Under the pieces are notes generated by a model. That model was given only the letters and a program-made list of their open reading frames with translations, was not told the DNA's origin and ran no database searches. DNA of 34,628 nucleotides from Nonomuraea sp. MG754425 (GTDB taxonomy: Bacteria > Actinomycetota > Actinomycetes > Streptosporangiales > Streptosporangiaceae): assembly GCF_021699195.1 (NCBI RefSeq), contig NZ_SSXE01000100.1, forward strand, positions 1 to 34,628, in the 5' to 3' direction. A program made the position numbers and the translations under genes. Below, piece after piece: positions 5,779 through 18,785 of the stretch (positions are counted from its first letter, which is position 1; each line of letters begins with the position of its first letter).

Positions 5779-7197
5779 TCAGCGCACCTCGGCATTCAGC
5801 CGCGAATGGCGATAGCCGTACAGGAAGTAGCAGGCCAGGCCCACGAGCATCCACAGCCCGAACGCCACCCAGGTCACCCCGGCCAGCCCCGCCATCACCA
5901 CGACGCACATGATCGCGCCCAGCACCGGCGTGGCCGGGAACAGCGGCGTGCGGAAGCTGCGCGGCAGCTCGGGGCTGCGGTAGCGGAGCACGAGCACACC
6001 CACGTTGACGATGGCGAAGGCGAACAGGGTGCCGATGCTGGTCGCCTCGGCGAGATGACCGAGCGGCACCAGCCCGGCCAGCACGCAGATGAACGCGGCC
6101 ACGATGAGCGTGTTGGCGATCGGCACCTGCCGGCGCGGGTTGACCTTCTGGAAGACGCGGGGGATGAGCCCGTCGCGGGACATCGCGAACAGGATGCGGG
6201 TCTGGCCGTAGATGACGGTGAGCACGACGCTGGCGATGGCGATGACCGCGCCGAACGAGACGATCAGACCGGGCCAGGTGGCCCCGACGGCCAGGTCGGC
6301 GATGTAGGACAGGCTCGCCTCGGTGTTGTTCCTGTCGAACTCGGTCCACGGCATCGCGCCGACCGCGGCCAGCGCCACCAGCACGTAGACGACCGTCACG
6401 ATGACCAGGGACAGGATGATCGCCAGCGGCAGGTCCCGCTTGGGGTTCTTGGCCTCCTCACCGGCCGTGGACGCGGCGTCGAAGCCGATGTAGGAGAAGA
6501 AGACCTGCGAGGCCGCGGCCGTGATGCCGGCCACCCCCATGGGTGCGAAGGGCACGAGGTTGCCCGACTCGAACGCGGTGAACGTCACCACGCAGAAGAA
6601 CAGCAGCACCGCGATCTTGATCAGCACGAAGAAGGCGTTCGCCTTGGCGCTCTCGGAGGCCCCGTGCAGCAGCAGCCACGTGGCCAGCAGCACGATGACG
6701 ATCGCGGTGACGTTGACCACGCCGCCGTGGCCGGGGGAGCGGGTGATCGCGTCGGGCAGCGTGAAGCCGAACAACGAGCGCAGGAACGAGTTGAGGTACT
6801 CGCCCCAGCCCACCGCCACGGCCGCCACGGACACCGCGTACTCGAGCATCAGGCACCAGCCGCAGACCCACGCCACCAGCTCGCCCAGCGTCGCGTACGC
6901 GTAGGAGTAGGACGAGCCGGACACCGGGATCGTCCCGGCCAGCTCGGCGTACGACAGGGCCGAGAACAGCGCCGTGATCGCCGCCAGCACGAACGCCAGC
7001 ACCACCGCGGGCCCCGCCTTGGGCACCGCCTGCCCGAGGATCACGAAGATGCCGGTGCCCAGCGTCGCGCCGACGCTGAACAGCGTGAGCTGCCACAACG
7101 ACATCGTGCGCTTCAGGTCGCCGCCCTCGCCGTGACCCCCCTCGGCCACGATGCGCTCGGTGGGCTTGGTACGGAGCAGCCGCCGGGCCAGTGTCAT
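5779..7197 (-). CDS. APC-family amino acid permease (probable arginine/ornithine transport)
   Basis: This 472-residue integral membrane protein has about twelve hydrophobic segments from residue 35 to 465. It carries APC-superfamily landmarks: GATLGTGIFVILG in helix 1, the FFSYIGFDAAST stretch in helix 6 and the KNPKRDLPLAI loop after it. It resembles the cationic amino acid transporter (CAT) branch more than the ArcD antiporters. It lies ten bases after arcC and abuts the Usp gene, so it belongs to the arginine deiminase operon. Arginine uptake, or arginine/ornithine exchange, is the natural inference; substrate specificity cannot be read from the sequence. Confidence 0.88.
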   Translation of the reverse strand: MTLARRLLRTKPTERIVAEGGHGEGGDLKRTMSLWQLTLFSVGATLGTGIFVILGQAVPKAGPAVVLAFVLAAITALFSALSYAELAGTIPVSGSSYSYAYATLGELVAWVCGWCLMLEYAVSVAAVAVGWGEYLNSFLRSLFGFTLPDAITRSPGHGGVVNVTAIVIVLLATWLLLHGASESAKANAFFVLIKIAVLLFFCVVTFTAFESGNLVPFAPMGVAGITAAASQVFFSYIGFDAASTAGEEAKNPKRDLPLAIILSLVIVTVVYVLVALAAVGAMPWTEFDRNNTEASLSYIADLAVGATWPGLIVSFGAVIAIASVVLTVIYGQTRILFAMSRDGLIPRVFQKVNPRRQVPIANTLIVAAFICVLAGLVPLGHLAEATSIGTLFAFAIVNVGVLVLRYRSPELPRSFRTPLFPATPVLGAIMCVVVMAGLAGVTWVAFGLWMLVGLACYFLYGYRHSRLNAEVR

Positions 7198-7207
7198 CGG
7201 ACACCCC

Positions 7208-8143
7208 CTACAACGTGCTCGTCAGCGGCCACCTGCCGTTGGGTGTGACGATCGTTCCCGCTGAGCCCTCGAGTATGCGTTCGGCGTCCTCCAGCCGGCC
7301 GATGGCCGCCATGTCGCCGGTCGTCTCCACGAACCGGCAGACCGCCTCCACCTTCGGCCCCATCGACCCGGCGGGGAAGTCGAGGGCGCGCAGCTCGTGC
7401 GGCGTGGTGTGGCCGATCTCGCGCTGCTCGGGCGTGCCGAAGCCGCGCAGCACGCGCGGCACGTCGGTCAGGCTCAGGAACGCGTCGCAGTCGAGCGCCT
7501 CGGCCAGCAGCGCGGTGGTCAGGTCCTTGTCGATGACGGCCTCCACGCCGGTCAGCCGGCCGCGCTCGTCGCGTACGACGGGGATGCCGCCGCCGCCCGC
7601 GCACACCACGATCACGCCCTCGCCCATCATCCGGCGGATCAGCCGGGTCTCGACGACGCGCCGCGGCGCGGGGGAGGGCACGACGCGCCGCCAGTGCCCG
7701 CCGTCCGGCCGCACGGTCCAGCCGTGCTCGGCGGCCAGCTTCTCGGCCTGCTCGCGCTCGTAGACCTGGCCGACGAACTTCGTCGGCTCCCCGAAGGCCG
7801 GATCGACGGCCGTGACCAGGGTCCGCGTGACCATGGCCAGCACCTGCCTGCCCGGCAGCGCGTTCTGCAGGGCCTGCTGCATCCAGTAGCCGATCAGGCC
7901 CTGTGTCTGCGCCCCGAGCGCGTCGAACGGGTACGGCCTGGTCAGGTTGGGGTCGCTGGCGCTCTCCATGGCCAGCAGGCCGACCTGGGGGCCGTTCCCG
8001 TGGGTGATGACCAGCTCGTGCGCGGCCGCCAGCCGGGCGAGCGTCCTGGCGGCGGCGCCGACGTTGGCGAGCTGAACGTCCGCGTCGGGACGCTGCCCGC
8101 GCCGCAGCACGGCGTTGCCGCCCAGCGCCACGATCACCCTCAT
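7208..8143 (-). CDS. arcC: Carbamate kinase
   Basis: This 311-residue protein is of usual family length. It catalyses the last step of the arginine deiminase pathway: carbamoyl phosphate plus ADP gives ATP, ammonia and CO2. The N-terminal ALGGNAV nucleotide/phosphate loop (residues 6-12), the ITHGNGPQVG segment (about 46-55), the CAGGGGIPV motif and the C-terminal GSMGPKVEA signature are all present, as in active amino acid kinase-fold carbamate kinases. It starts one base after the arcB stop (TGA-C-ATG), so expression is coupled. It is followed after ten bases by the permease gene. Confidence 0.96.
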   Translation of the reverse strand: MRVIVALGGNAVLRRGQRPDADVQLANVGAAARTLARLAAAHELVITHGNGPQVGLLAMESASDPNLTRPYPFDALGAQTQGLIGYWMQQALQNALPGRQVLAMVTRTLVTAVDPAFGEPTKFVGQVYEREQAEKLAAEHGWTVRPDGGHWRRVVPSPAPRRVVETRLIRRMMGEGVIVVCAGGGGIPVVRDERGRLTGVEAVIDKDLTTALLAEALDCDAFLSLTDVPRVLRGFGTPEQREIGHTTPHELRALDFPAGSMGPKVEAVCRFVETTGDMAAIGRLEDAERILEGSAGTIVTPNGRWPLTSTL

Positions 8144-8144
8144 G

Positions 8145-9149
8145 TCAGCCTCCCAGGGTCGCGACCATGACGGCCTTGACGGTGTGCAGCCGGTTCTCGG
8201 CCTGGTCGAAGACGATCGAGCGCGGCGACTCGAAGACGCTCTCGGTCACCTCCAGGGCGTCGAGCCCGGTCTTGTCGAAGATGTCCTGCCCGACGGCGGT
8301 GCGCCGGTCGTGGAAGGCGGGCAGGCAGTGCATGAACCGCACCGACGGGTTCCCGGTGGCCTGCACCACGGCGTCGTTGACCTGGTACGGCAGCAGCAGC
8401 TTGATCCGCTCGTCCCACACCTCGGCCGGCTCGCCCATGGAGACCCACACGTCGGTGTAGAGGAAGTCCGCCCCCTTGACGCCCTTGCCCAGGTCGTCGG
8501 TGACGGTGATGCGGGCGCCGGTCACGGCCGCCAGCTCCTCGGCCGGGCCGACCGCCAGCTCGTGGTCCGGCCACAGCGCCCGGGGCGCGACGAGGCGCAC
8601 GTCCATGCCGAACATGGCCCCCGTCACCAGCAGCGAGTGCCCCATGTTGTTGCGCGCGTCGCCCAGGTAGGCGAGCGCCACCTCGCACAGCGGCCGGTCG
8701 CTGTGCTCGCGCATGGTCAGCAGGTCGGCCAGCATCTGCGTCGGATGCCACTCGTCGGTCAGCCCGTTCCAGACCGGCACCCCCGACAGCCGCGCCAGCT
8801 CCTCCACGTGGGCCTGCCTGGAGCCGCGGTACTCGATGCCGTCGTACATCCGGCCCAGCACCCGCGCGGTGTCGGCGACCGACTCCTTGTGCCCGATCTG
8901 GGTGCCGGCCGGGTCGAGGTACGTGGTGTGCGCCCCCTGGTCGTGAGCGGCCACCTCGAACGCGCAGCGGGTGCGCGTGGACGTCTTCTCGAAGATCAGC
9001 GCGACGTTCCTGCCGCGCAGCCGCTGCCGCTCGGCCCCGGCGCGCTTGGCGGCCTTCAGCTCCGCCGACAACCGCACCAGGAAGCCGAACTCCTCCGGCG
9101 TGAAGTCCAGCTCCTTCAGAAAACTGCGGCCCCGCAGGTCCACGGCCAT
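8145..9149 (-). CDS. arcB: Ornithine carbamoyltransferase, catabolic
   Basis: The protein has 334 residues. It carries the carbamoyl-phosphate motif STRTR (57-61) in the N-terminal domain and the ornithine-side HCLPAFHD motif (near 270) in the C-terminal domain. In this setting it would run in the phosphorolytic direction: citrulline plus phosphate gives ornithine and carbamoyl phosphate. The length and placement between arcA and arcC support the catabolic ArcB form over the biosynthetic ArgF. The start has a strong GAGGGGGG ribosome binding site, and 41 bp separate it from arcA. Confidence 0.95.
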   Translation of the reverse strand: MAVDLRGRSFLKELDFTPEEFGFLVRLSAELKAAKRAGAERQRLRGRNVALIFEKTSTRTRCAFEVAAHDQGAHTTYLDPAGTQIGHKESVADTARVLGRMYDGIEYRGSRQAHVEELARLSGVPVWNGLTDEWHPTQMLADLLTMREHSDRPLCEVALAYLGDARNNMGHSLLVTGAMFGMDVRLVAPRALWPDHELAVGPAEELAAVTGARITVTDDLGKGVKGADFLYTDVWVSMGEPAEVWDERIKLLLPYQVNDAVVQATGNPSVRFMHCLPAFHDRRTAVGQDIFDKTGLDALEVTESVFESPRSIVFDQAENRLHTVKAVMVATLGG

Positions 9150-9190
9150 GTGCCCCCCTCGAACATGTGGCCCCGTCGAAAATCAGCGCG

Positions 9191-10435
9191 TCAGGCGGCG
9201 TCGCGCTCCAGCGGGCAGCTCATGCACCGCGGCCCGCCGCGTCCCCGGCCCAGCTCGCTGCCTCTGATCGTGATCACCTCGATGCCGTTGTCGCGCAGAT
9301 AGTTGTTCGTGGTGGTGTTGCGCTCGTAGGCCACGACCACCCCGGGCTCCAGCGCCAGCCCGTTGCAGCCGTCGTCCCACTGCTCGCGCTCGGCCGCGTA
9401 GACGTCCTGGGTGGGCGTCAGGACCGTGATCTCCGGCAGCTCCAGGGCGTGCGCGATGGCCTGGTGCATGTCCTCAGGAGGATGGTCGGTGACCTTGAGC
9501 TCCTTGGAGGTCTCACCGGGCTCGATCGTGTACGCCGGCAGCATGCCCAGCCCCCCGTACTTGCTGAACACCCCCACGTCCAGCATGGTCATCACGGTGT
9601 CGAGATGCATGAACGCCCGCGCCTTCGGCATGTCGAGCGCCACGATCTTCCGCGCGGACCCGGCGTGGAACAGTTGCTGCGCCAGCATCTCGACCGCCTG
9701 CGGCTGGGTGCGCTCGCTCATCCCGATCAGCACCGCGCCGCGGCCGATGACCAGCACGTCGCCGCCCTCCATGGTGGCCGGGGCCACCGACTGGCCGGGC
9801 ATCCAGCAGTGGTAGCCGCCCTGCCCTGGCCGGTCGAAGCCGCCCGCGAACGTCGGGTGGAACATGTAGACGGCCTCCATGTTGACCGTCTCCCGCATGC
9901 GGGCCTTCTTCTTCATCGCGTTGATCGACACGCCGTCGTAGATCCAGCACGAGGTGTCGCGGGTGAACAGGTGGTTGGGCAGCGGCGGCAGGATGAAGTC
10001 GTCGCCGGCCGTGGTGTGGAAGGTCAGCGCCTTGGGGTCGCAGCCCAGCTCGGCCAGTTCCCGCTTGGTGATGCCGCCGGTCAGGTAGACCTGCAGCGTG
10101 GCGGAGTCCATCTTGTCGAGGGTGTTGCGGATGTCGTCGATGGCGACCGGGCCGAGCCAGCGCTCGTCGATCACCCCGTCGAGGATGTGCTTGCGCGCCT
10201 CGGGGATGTCGATCGTCTCCCTGAGCAGGTCGGCCAGCAGGTGCACGCGGACGCCGTGGCTCGTCAGCACCCGCTGGAACTCCTCGTGCTCCTCGATCGC
10301 GCGCTGCACCCACAGCACGTCGTCGAAGAGGAAGGCGTCCTTGCTGGTCGGGGTCAGCCGTTTCAGCGCCAGGTCGGGCTTGTGCAGCAGCACCTGCCGC
10401 AGGTGCCCGACTTCGGAATCGACATGGAATGTCAT
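9191..10435 (-). CDS. arcA: Arginine deiminase
   Basis: This 414-residue enzyme hydrolyses arginine to citrulline and ammonia, the first step of the pathway. The catalytic cysteine, by alignment with Pseudomonas ADI, is Cys404 in RCMSCPLERD. Other guanidinium-hydrolase motifs are visible: FTRDTS (about 165-170), EGGDV (about 222-226) and HLDTVMTML (about 276-284). It is the first gene of the minus-strand arc operon. ATG 10435 is preceded by a GAGGGGG ribosome binding site. Its promoter must lie in the 262-bp gap shared with pyrR, where I could not identify a convincing -35/-10 pair or an ArgR box. Confidence 0.97.
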   Translation of the reverse strand: MTFHVDSEVGHLRQVLLHKPDLALKRLTPTSKDAFLFDDVLWVQRAIEEHEEFQRVLTSHGVRVHLLADLLRETIDIPEARKHILDGVIDERWLGPVAIDDIRNTLDKMDSATLQVYLTGGITKRELAELGCDPKALTFHTTAGDDFILPPLPNHLFTRDTSCWIYDGVSINAMKKKARMRETVNMEAVYMFHPTFAGGFDRPGQGGYHCWMPGQSVAPATMEGGDVLVIGRGAVLIGMSERTQPQAVEMLAQQLFHAGSARKIVALDMPKARAFMHLDTVMTMLDVGVFSKYGGLGMLPAYTIEPGETSKELKVTDHPPEDMHQAIAHALELPEITVLTPTQDVYAAEREQWDDGCNGLALEPGVVVAYERNTTTNNYLRDNGIEVITIRGSELGRGRGGPRCMSCPLERDAA

Positions 10436-10697
10436 CTTTGCGGTATCCCCCTCCAGGGCGCGGAAGTCACGCCGTCCGCCGCCCCCGCGCGCCGGGTAGA
10501 CCTGCCCCGCGCGGGCCGCTCCGACACGGTTCGGCGCGGGAAATTACGTGATCCGGGAAAACGGCCGGATCCGCTACCACGCCGTCGCTCCGCGTGCCGG
10601 GGCGCCGGAGGGCCCTGGTGTTGTACCTGGTAGCCCCTGATACTGTGTGTCCCGACCAACACCCTTTTAAGACCCGTCCTGTGAGGCGGGAAAGGTG
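10436..10697. other. Divergent promoter region between arcA and pyrR
   Basis: This 262-bp gap serves two operons. It holds an inverted repeat GATCCGG-N8-CCGGATC (10550-10571) that might be an operator or RNA hairpin. A possible pyr -10 (TACTGT, 10641-10646) lacks a good -35. The PyrR-binding hairpin lies at 10673-10690. No FNR-like (TTGAT-N4-ATCAA) site was seen. Confidence 0.5.
10673..10690 (+). promoter_or_regulatory. PyrR-binding RNA hairpin at the pyrR start
   Basis: The leader RNA can form CCCG-TCC-TGTG-AGG-CGGG. Its core GTCCTGTGAGGC matches the PyrR binding-loop consensus (ARUCCNGNGAGGYU) at every internal position, with a C-G pair replacing the outer A-U. It ends a few bases before the pyrR GTG codons and covers the ribosome binding region, with no terminator between. 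This fits translational repression by UMP-bound PyrR, as described for Mycobacterium smegmatis, rather than attenuation. Confidence 0.75.
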
Positions 10698-11311
10698 GTG
10701 AGCTTCGCCGTGTCCGAATCCGCAGGCCCCGACCCGCAAGGGTCGTATACCACAGGGCCAGACGGCAAACGACCCGACACCAGGGCCGTCCTGGAGGCCC
10801 CCGACATCCATCGGGCGCTGACCCGGATCGCCCACGAGATCCTCGAACGCACCAAGGGCGCCGACGACGTCGTGCTCCTGGGCATCCCCACCCGCGGCGC
10901 GACGCTGGCGCGCCGGCTCGGCGAACGCATCGAGCGGTTCGAGGGCGTCAAGATCCCCGTCGGCTCGGTCGACATCACGATGTACCGCGACGACCTGCGC
11001 CGCGGCCCCGTGCGCCCGCTGGGCCCCACCGAACTGCCCCCCGACGGCATCGACGGCAGGGTCGTCGTGCTCGTGGACGACGTCCTCTACTCCGGCCGCA
11101 CCGTGCGCGCCGCGCTCGACGCGCTCAACGACCTCGGCCGGCCCACGTCCGTGCAACTGGCCACGCTGGTCGACCGCGGCCACCGCGAGCTGCCCATCCG
11201 CGCCGACTACGTCGGCAAGAACCTGCCCACCGCCAAGAGCGAGAAGGTCAAGGTCTACCTGCAGGAGATCGACGGCCGCGACGCCGTGCTGCTCATGAAG
11301 GGGGGCGCCCG

Positions 11312-11315
<4 letters not shown>
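10698..11315 (+). CDS. pyrR: Bifunctional pyr operon regulator / uracil phosphoribosyltransferase
   Basis: This protein of about 205 residues binds pyr mRNA in the presence of UMP and has minor uracil phosphoribosyltransferase activity. The PRPP-binding motif VVLVDDVLYSGRT (about 123-135) is intact, and IPTRGATLARRL is the usual N-terminal family segment. Three GTG codons (10695, 10698, 10710) are possible starts; I used 10698, and about 28 N-terminal residues before the conserved domain are poorly conserved. It is the first gene of the pyrimidine operon, and its stop overlaps the pyrB start by four bases (GTGA). The hairpin just upstream suggests it represses its own translation. Confidence 0.94.
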
Positions 11316-12225
<910 letters not shown>

Positions 12226-12229
<4 letters not shown>

Positions 12230-13518
12230 TCATTCGCAACGTGAGGATTCTCGGCGGCGAGCCCGCCGACATCCGGATCGAGGACGGCGCGATCGCCGAG
12301 ATCGGGCCGGACCTGCCCGGTTCCGGCGGCGGCGACGTCGACGGCCAGGGCGCCGTCGCGCTGCCCGGCCTCGTCGACCTGCACACCCACCTGCGCGAGC
12401 CCGGCCGCGAGGACGCCGAGACCGTCCAGACCGGCACCCAGTCCGCCGCCCGCGGCGGCTACACCGCCGTGCACGCCATGGCCAACACCTCGCCCGTCGC
12501 CGACACGGCCGGCGTGGTCGAGCAGGTGTGGCGGCTGGGCCGCGAGTTCGCCCACTGCGACGTGCACCCGGTCGGCGCCGTCACCGTCGGGCTGGAGGGC
12601 AGGCAGCTCGCCGAACTCGGCGCGATGGCCGACTCCGCCGCCCGCGTGCGCGTCTTCTCCGACGACGGCAGGTGCGTGGACGACGCGGTGCTGATGCGCC
12701 GCGCCCTGGAGTACGTCAAGGCGTTCGACGGCGTCATCGCCCAGCACGCCCAGGAGCCCAGGCTCACCGCCGGCGCGCAGATGAACGAGGGCGTCGTCTC
12801 CGGCCGGCTCGGCCTGACCGGCTGGCCCGCGGTCGCGGAGGAGGCCGTCATCGCCCGCGACTGCCTGCTCGCCGCGCACGTCGGCTCCCGGCTGCACGTC
12901 TGCCACGTCTCCACGGAGGGCTCGGTCGAGATCATCCGCTGGGCCAAGTCCAAGGGCTGGAACGTCACCGCCGAGGTGACCCCCCACCACCTGCTGCTCA
13001 CCGACGACCTCGTGGAGGAGTCGCCGGTGGGCGCGTACAACCCGATCTACAAGGTCAACCCGCCGCTGCGCACCCGCGCGGACGTCGAGGCGCTGCGGGC
13101 CGCGCTGGCCGACGGCACGATCGACATCGTCGCCACCGACCACGCGCCCCACCCGGTCGAGGACAAGGAGACCGAGTGGTCGGCCGCGGCCATGGGCATG
13201 GTCGGCCTGGAGACCGCGCTCAGCGTGGTCCAGGAGGCCATGGTCGAGACCGGGCTGCTCGACTGGGCGGGCGTCGCCCAGCGCATGTCCGCCGTGCCCG
13301 CCCGCATCGGGCGGCTCGGCGGCCAGGGGCAGCCGATCGAGGTGGGCGCCCCCGCCAACATCACGCTCTACGACCCGTCCGTCCGCACCAAGGTCGACCC
13401 GCTCGCCTTCGCGTCCAAGAGCAGGAACACCCCCTACGAGGGGATGACGTTGCCCGGCAGGGTCGTGGCCACGTTCCTGCGCGGCAGGCCGACCGTTCTC
13501 GAAGGGAAGCTGGTTTGA
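12226..13518 (+). CDS. pyrC: Dihydroorotase
   Basis: This 430-residue amidohydrolase of the longer class I type cyclises carbamoyl aspartate to dihydroorotate. Metal-binding His53 and His55 lie in DLHTHLREPG, and the catalytic aspartate is Asp305 in DHAPH. ATG 12226 overlaps the pyrB stop by four bases, and its own stop overlaps the carA TTG start (TTGA). In Streptomyces and Mycobacterium a small membrane-linked gene of unknown function usually sits between pyrC and carA; here it is absent and the genes overlap directly. Confidence 0.97.
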
Positions 13519-14607
13519 ACACTGCGGTGCTCGTCCTGGAAGACGGCCGTGTCTTCCACGGAACCCCGTACGGCGCCGAAGGCGAGACGTTCGGCGAAAT
13601 GGTCTTCAACACCGGCATGACCGGTTACCAGGAGACCCTCACAGATCCTTCCTACCACCGGCAGATCGTCGCGATGACGGCGCCGCACATCGGCAACACC
13701 GGCGTCAACGACGAGGACCCCGAGTCCGGTCGCGTCTGGGTGGCCGGCTACGTCGTGCGCGAGCCGTCCAGGGTGGTCTCCAACTGGCGGGCCAACCGCT
13801 CGCTCGACGACTACCTCAAGGAGCAGGGCGTGGTCGGGATCGCCGTCTCCGGCACCCGCGCGCTCACCCGGCACCTGCGCGAGCGCGGCGCCATGCGCGC
13901 CGGCATCTTCAGCTCGCCGGCCGAGCCGGTCGAGGACCTCGTCGAGCGCGTCCGCCGCTCGCCCGGCATGGAGGGCGCCGACCTGGCCCGCGAGGTCGCC
14001 ACCGCGGAGCCCTACGTCGTCCCGGCGATCGGGGCCAGGAAGTTCACGGTCGCGGCCGTCGACCTGGGCATCAAGGGCATGACGCCGCACCGGATGGCCG
14101 AGCGCGGCTGCGAGGTGCACGTGCTGCCCGCCGACGCGACGTACGAGCAGATCATGGCGGTCGGGCCCGACGGCGTGTTCTTCTCCAACGGGCCCGGCGA
14201 CCCCGCCACCGCCGACGTGTCGGCGCTGCGGGCCGTGCTGGAGGCCGGGGTGCCGTTCTTCGGCATCTGCTTCGGCAACCAGCTCTTCGGGCGGGCCCTG
14301 GGCCTTTCCACGTACAAGCTGCGCTACGGCCACCGCGGGGTCAACCAGCCGGTCCAGGACGTGCGCACGGGCAAGGTGGAGATCTCCGCGCACAACCACG
14401 GGTTCGCGGTGCAGGCGCCGCTCGACGGGCCTTTCGAGACCCCGTACGGGCCGGCGGAGGTGAGCCACGTCAACCTCAACGACCGGTGCGTGGAGGGGCT
14501 GCGCCTGCTCGACGGGCGGGCCTTCAGCGTGCAGTACCACCCCGAGGCGGCCGCCGGGCCGCACGACGCCGCGTACCTTTTCGACGAGTTCTGCGAGGTC
14601 ATGACCC

Positions 14608-14621
<14 letters not shown>
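13515..14621 (+). CDS. carA: Carbamoyl-phosphate synthase small (glutaminase) subunit
   Basis: This 368-residue class I glutamine amidotransferase supplies ammonia to CarB. The nucleophile is Cys252 in GICFGNQ, where many bacteria have GICLGHQ; the FGN form is common in actinobacteria. The C-terminal His/Glu pair is in QYHPEAAAGPHD. The start is TTG 13515, chosen because GAAGGGAAG lies just upstream and it overlaps the pyrC stop as TTGA; the next in-frame candidate, GTG 13527, would cut into the conserved N-terminal strand. The 3' end overlaps carB by 14 bases. Confidence 0.96.
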
Positions 14622-17895
<3,274 letters not shown>

Positions 17896-17918
17896 CCCCG
17901 CACGGGAGGTGAAGACGA

Positions 17919-18785
17919 CTGGCCGGCACACCGGTGCAGGTGACGGGCACGGTGCTGACGACGCGCCGGGTCGACGCCTACCATGCGCTGACGGTGGTGG
18001 CGCCCGGCATCGCCGAGCGTTACCGTCCCGGCCACTTCGTCTCGGTGGCCGTGGGCGGGCCGCACACGTCGATGGTGACGCGCCGCGCGCTGTCGATCCA
18101 CGACGTGAAGGCCGACTACGGCGGCACGGTCGAGCTCGTCTTCACCGCCCGCGGGGCGGGCACCTCATGGCTGGCCGAGCGGCGCGCCCGTGACACGCTC
18201 GACCTGGTGGGGCCGCTCGGGCGGCCCTTCCCGCTGCCGCGCGACCCGGTCCACTGCGTCCTGGTCGGTTCCGAGTACGGCTCGGCCGTGCTGTTCCCGC
18301 TGGCGGACGCGCTGCTGGCGCGGGGCTGCCGGGTCGACTTCGTGCTCGGCGGCGCGGGGGCCGAACGGGTGTTCGGCGCGATGCGGGCCCGCCGCATGGC
18401 CGAGACGACCACGCTGACCACCGAGGACGGCTCGCTGGGCCTGCGCGGCAAGGTCACCGACGCGCTGCCCTCGGTGATCGCCGACACGCGGGCCGACGCC
18501 GTCTACGCCTGCGCGCCCATGGAGACGCTGCGGGCGGTGACGGCGGTGGGGATGGAGTTCGACATCCCGGTGCAGGTGGCGGTCGAGGAGGCGATGGCCT
18601 GCGGGATCGGGGTGTGCATGACGTGCGTGCTGCCCGTCATCGGTGATGACGGGGCGACCAGGATGGTCAGGGCGTGTGCCGAGGGGCCGGTGTTCCGCGG
18701 GGAGCGGGTGCGCTTCGAGGACGTGGGAACGATCCCGTTCGACGCGCTCGGCGCCCCCGGAGGCGGTGCACGACATGTCGGTTGA
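17919..18785 (+). CDS. pyrK: Dihydroorotate dehydrogenase electron-transfer subunit
   Basis: This flavoprotein of 283-288 residues passes electrons from PyrD to NAD+ in class 1B dihydroorotate dehydrogenases. It has an FAD-binding N-terminal half (RPGHFVSV, then RRALSIHD) and a C-terminal cysteine-rich [2Fe-2S] site: CGIGVCMTC (about 220-230) plus a fourth Cys in RACAEGP. The best ribosome binding site (GGGAGG, 17904-17909) is nine bases from a CTG at 17919, whereas the first in-frame GTG (17934) is 24 bases away. I therefore place the start at CTG, with 17934 as the alternative. The gene overlaps pyrD by 11 bases. Confidence 0.93.
   Translation: MAGTPVQVTGTVLTTRRVDAYHALTVVAPGIAERYRPGHFVSVAVGGPHTSMVTRRALSIHDVKADYGGTVELVFTARGAGTSWLAERRARDTLDLVGPLGRPFPLPRDPVHCVLVGSEYGSAVLFPLADALLARGCRVDFVLGGAGAERVFGAMRARRMAETTTLTTEDGSLGLRGKVTDALPSVIADTRADAVYACAPMETLRAVTAVGMEFDIPVQVAVEEAMACGIGVCMTCVLPVIGDDGATRMVRACAEGPVFRGERVRFEDVGTIPFDALGAPGGGARHVG

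Noticed and set aside
10550..10571. ArgR (ARG box) operator for the arc operon
   Set aside because: The inverted repeat is GC-rich (GATCCGG/CCGGATC) and does not resemble the AT-rich ARG box.
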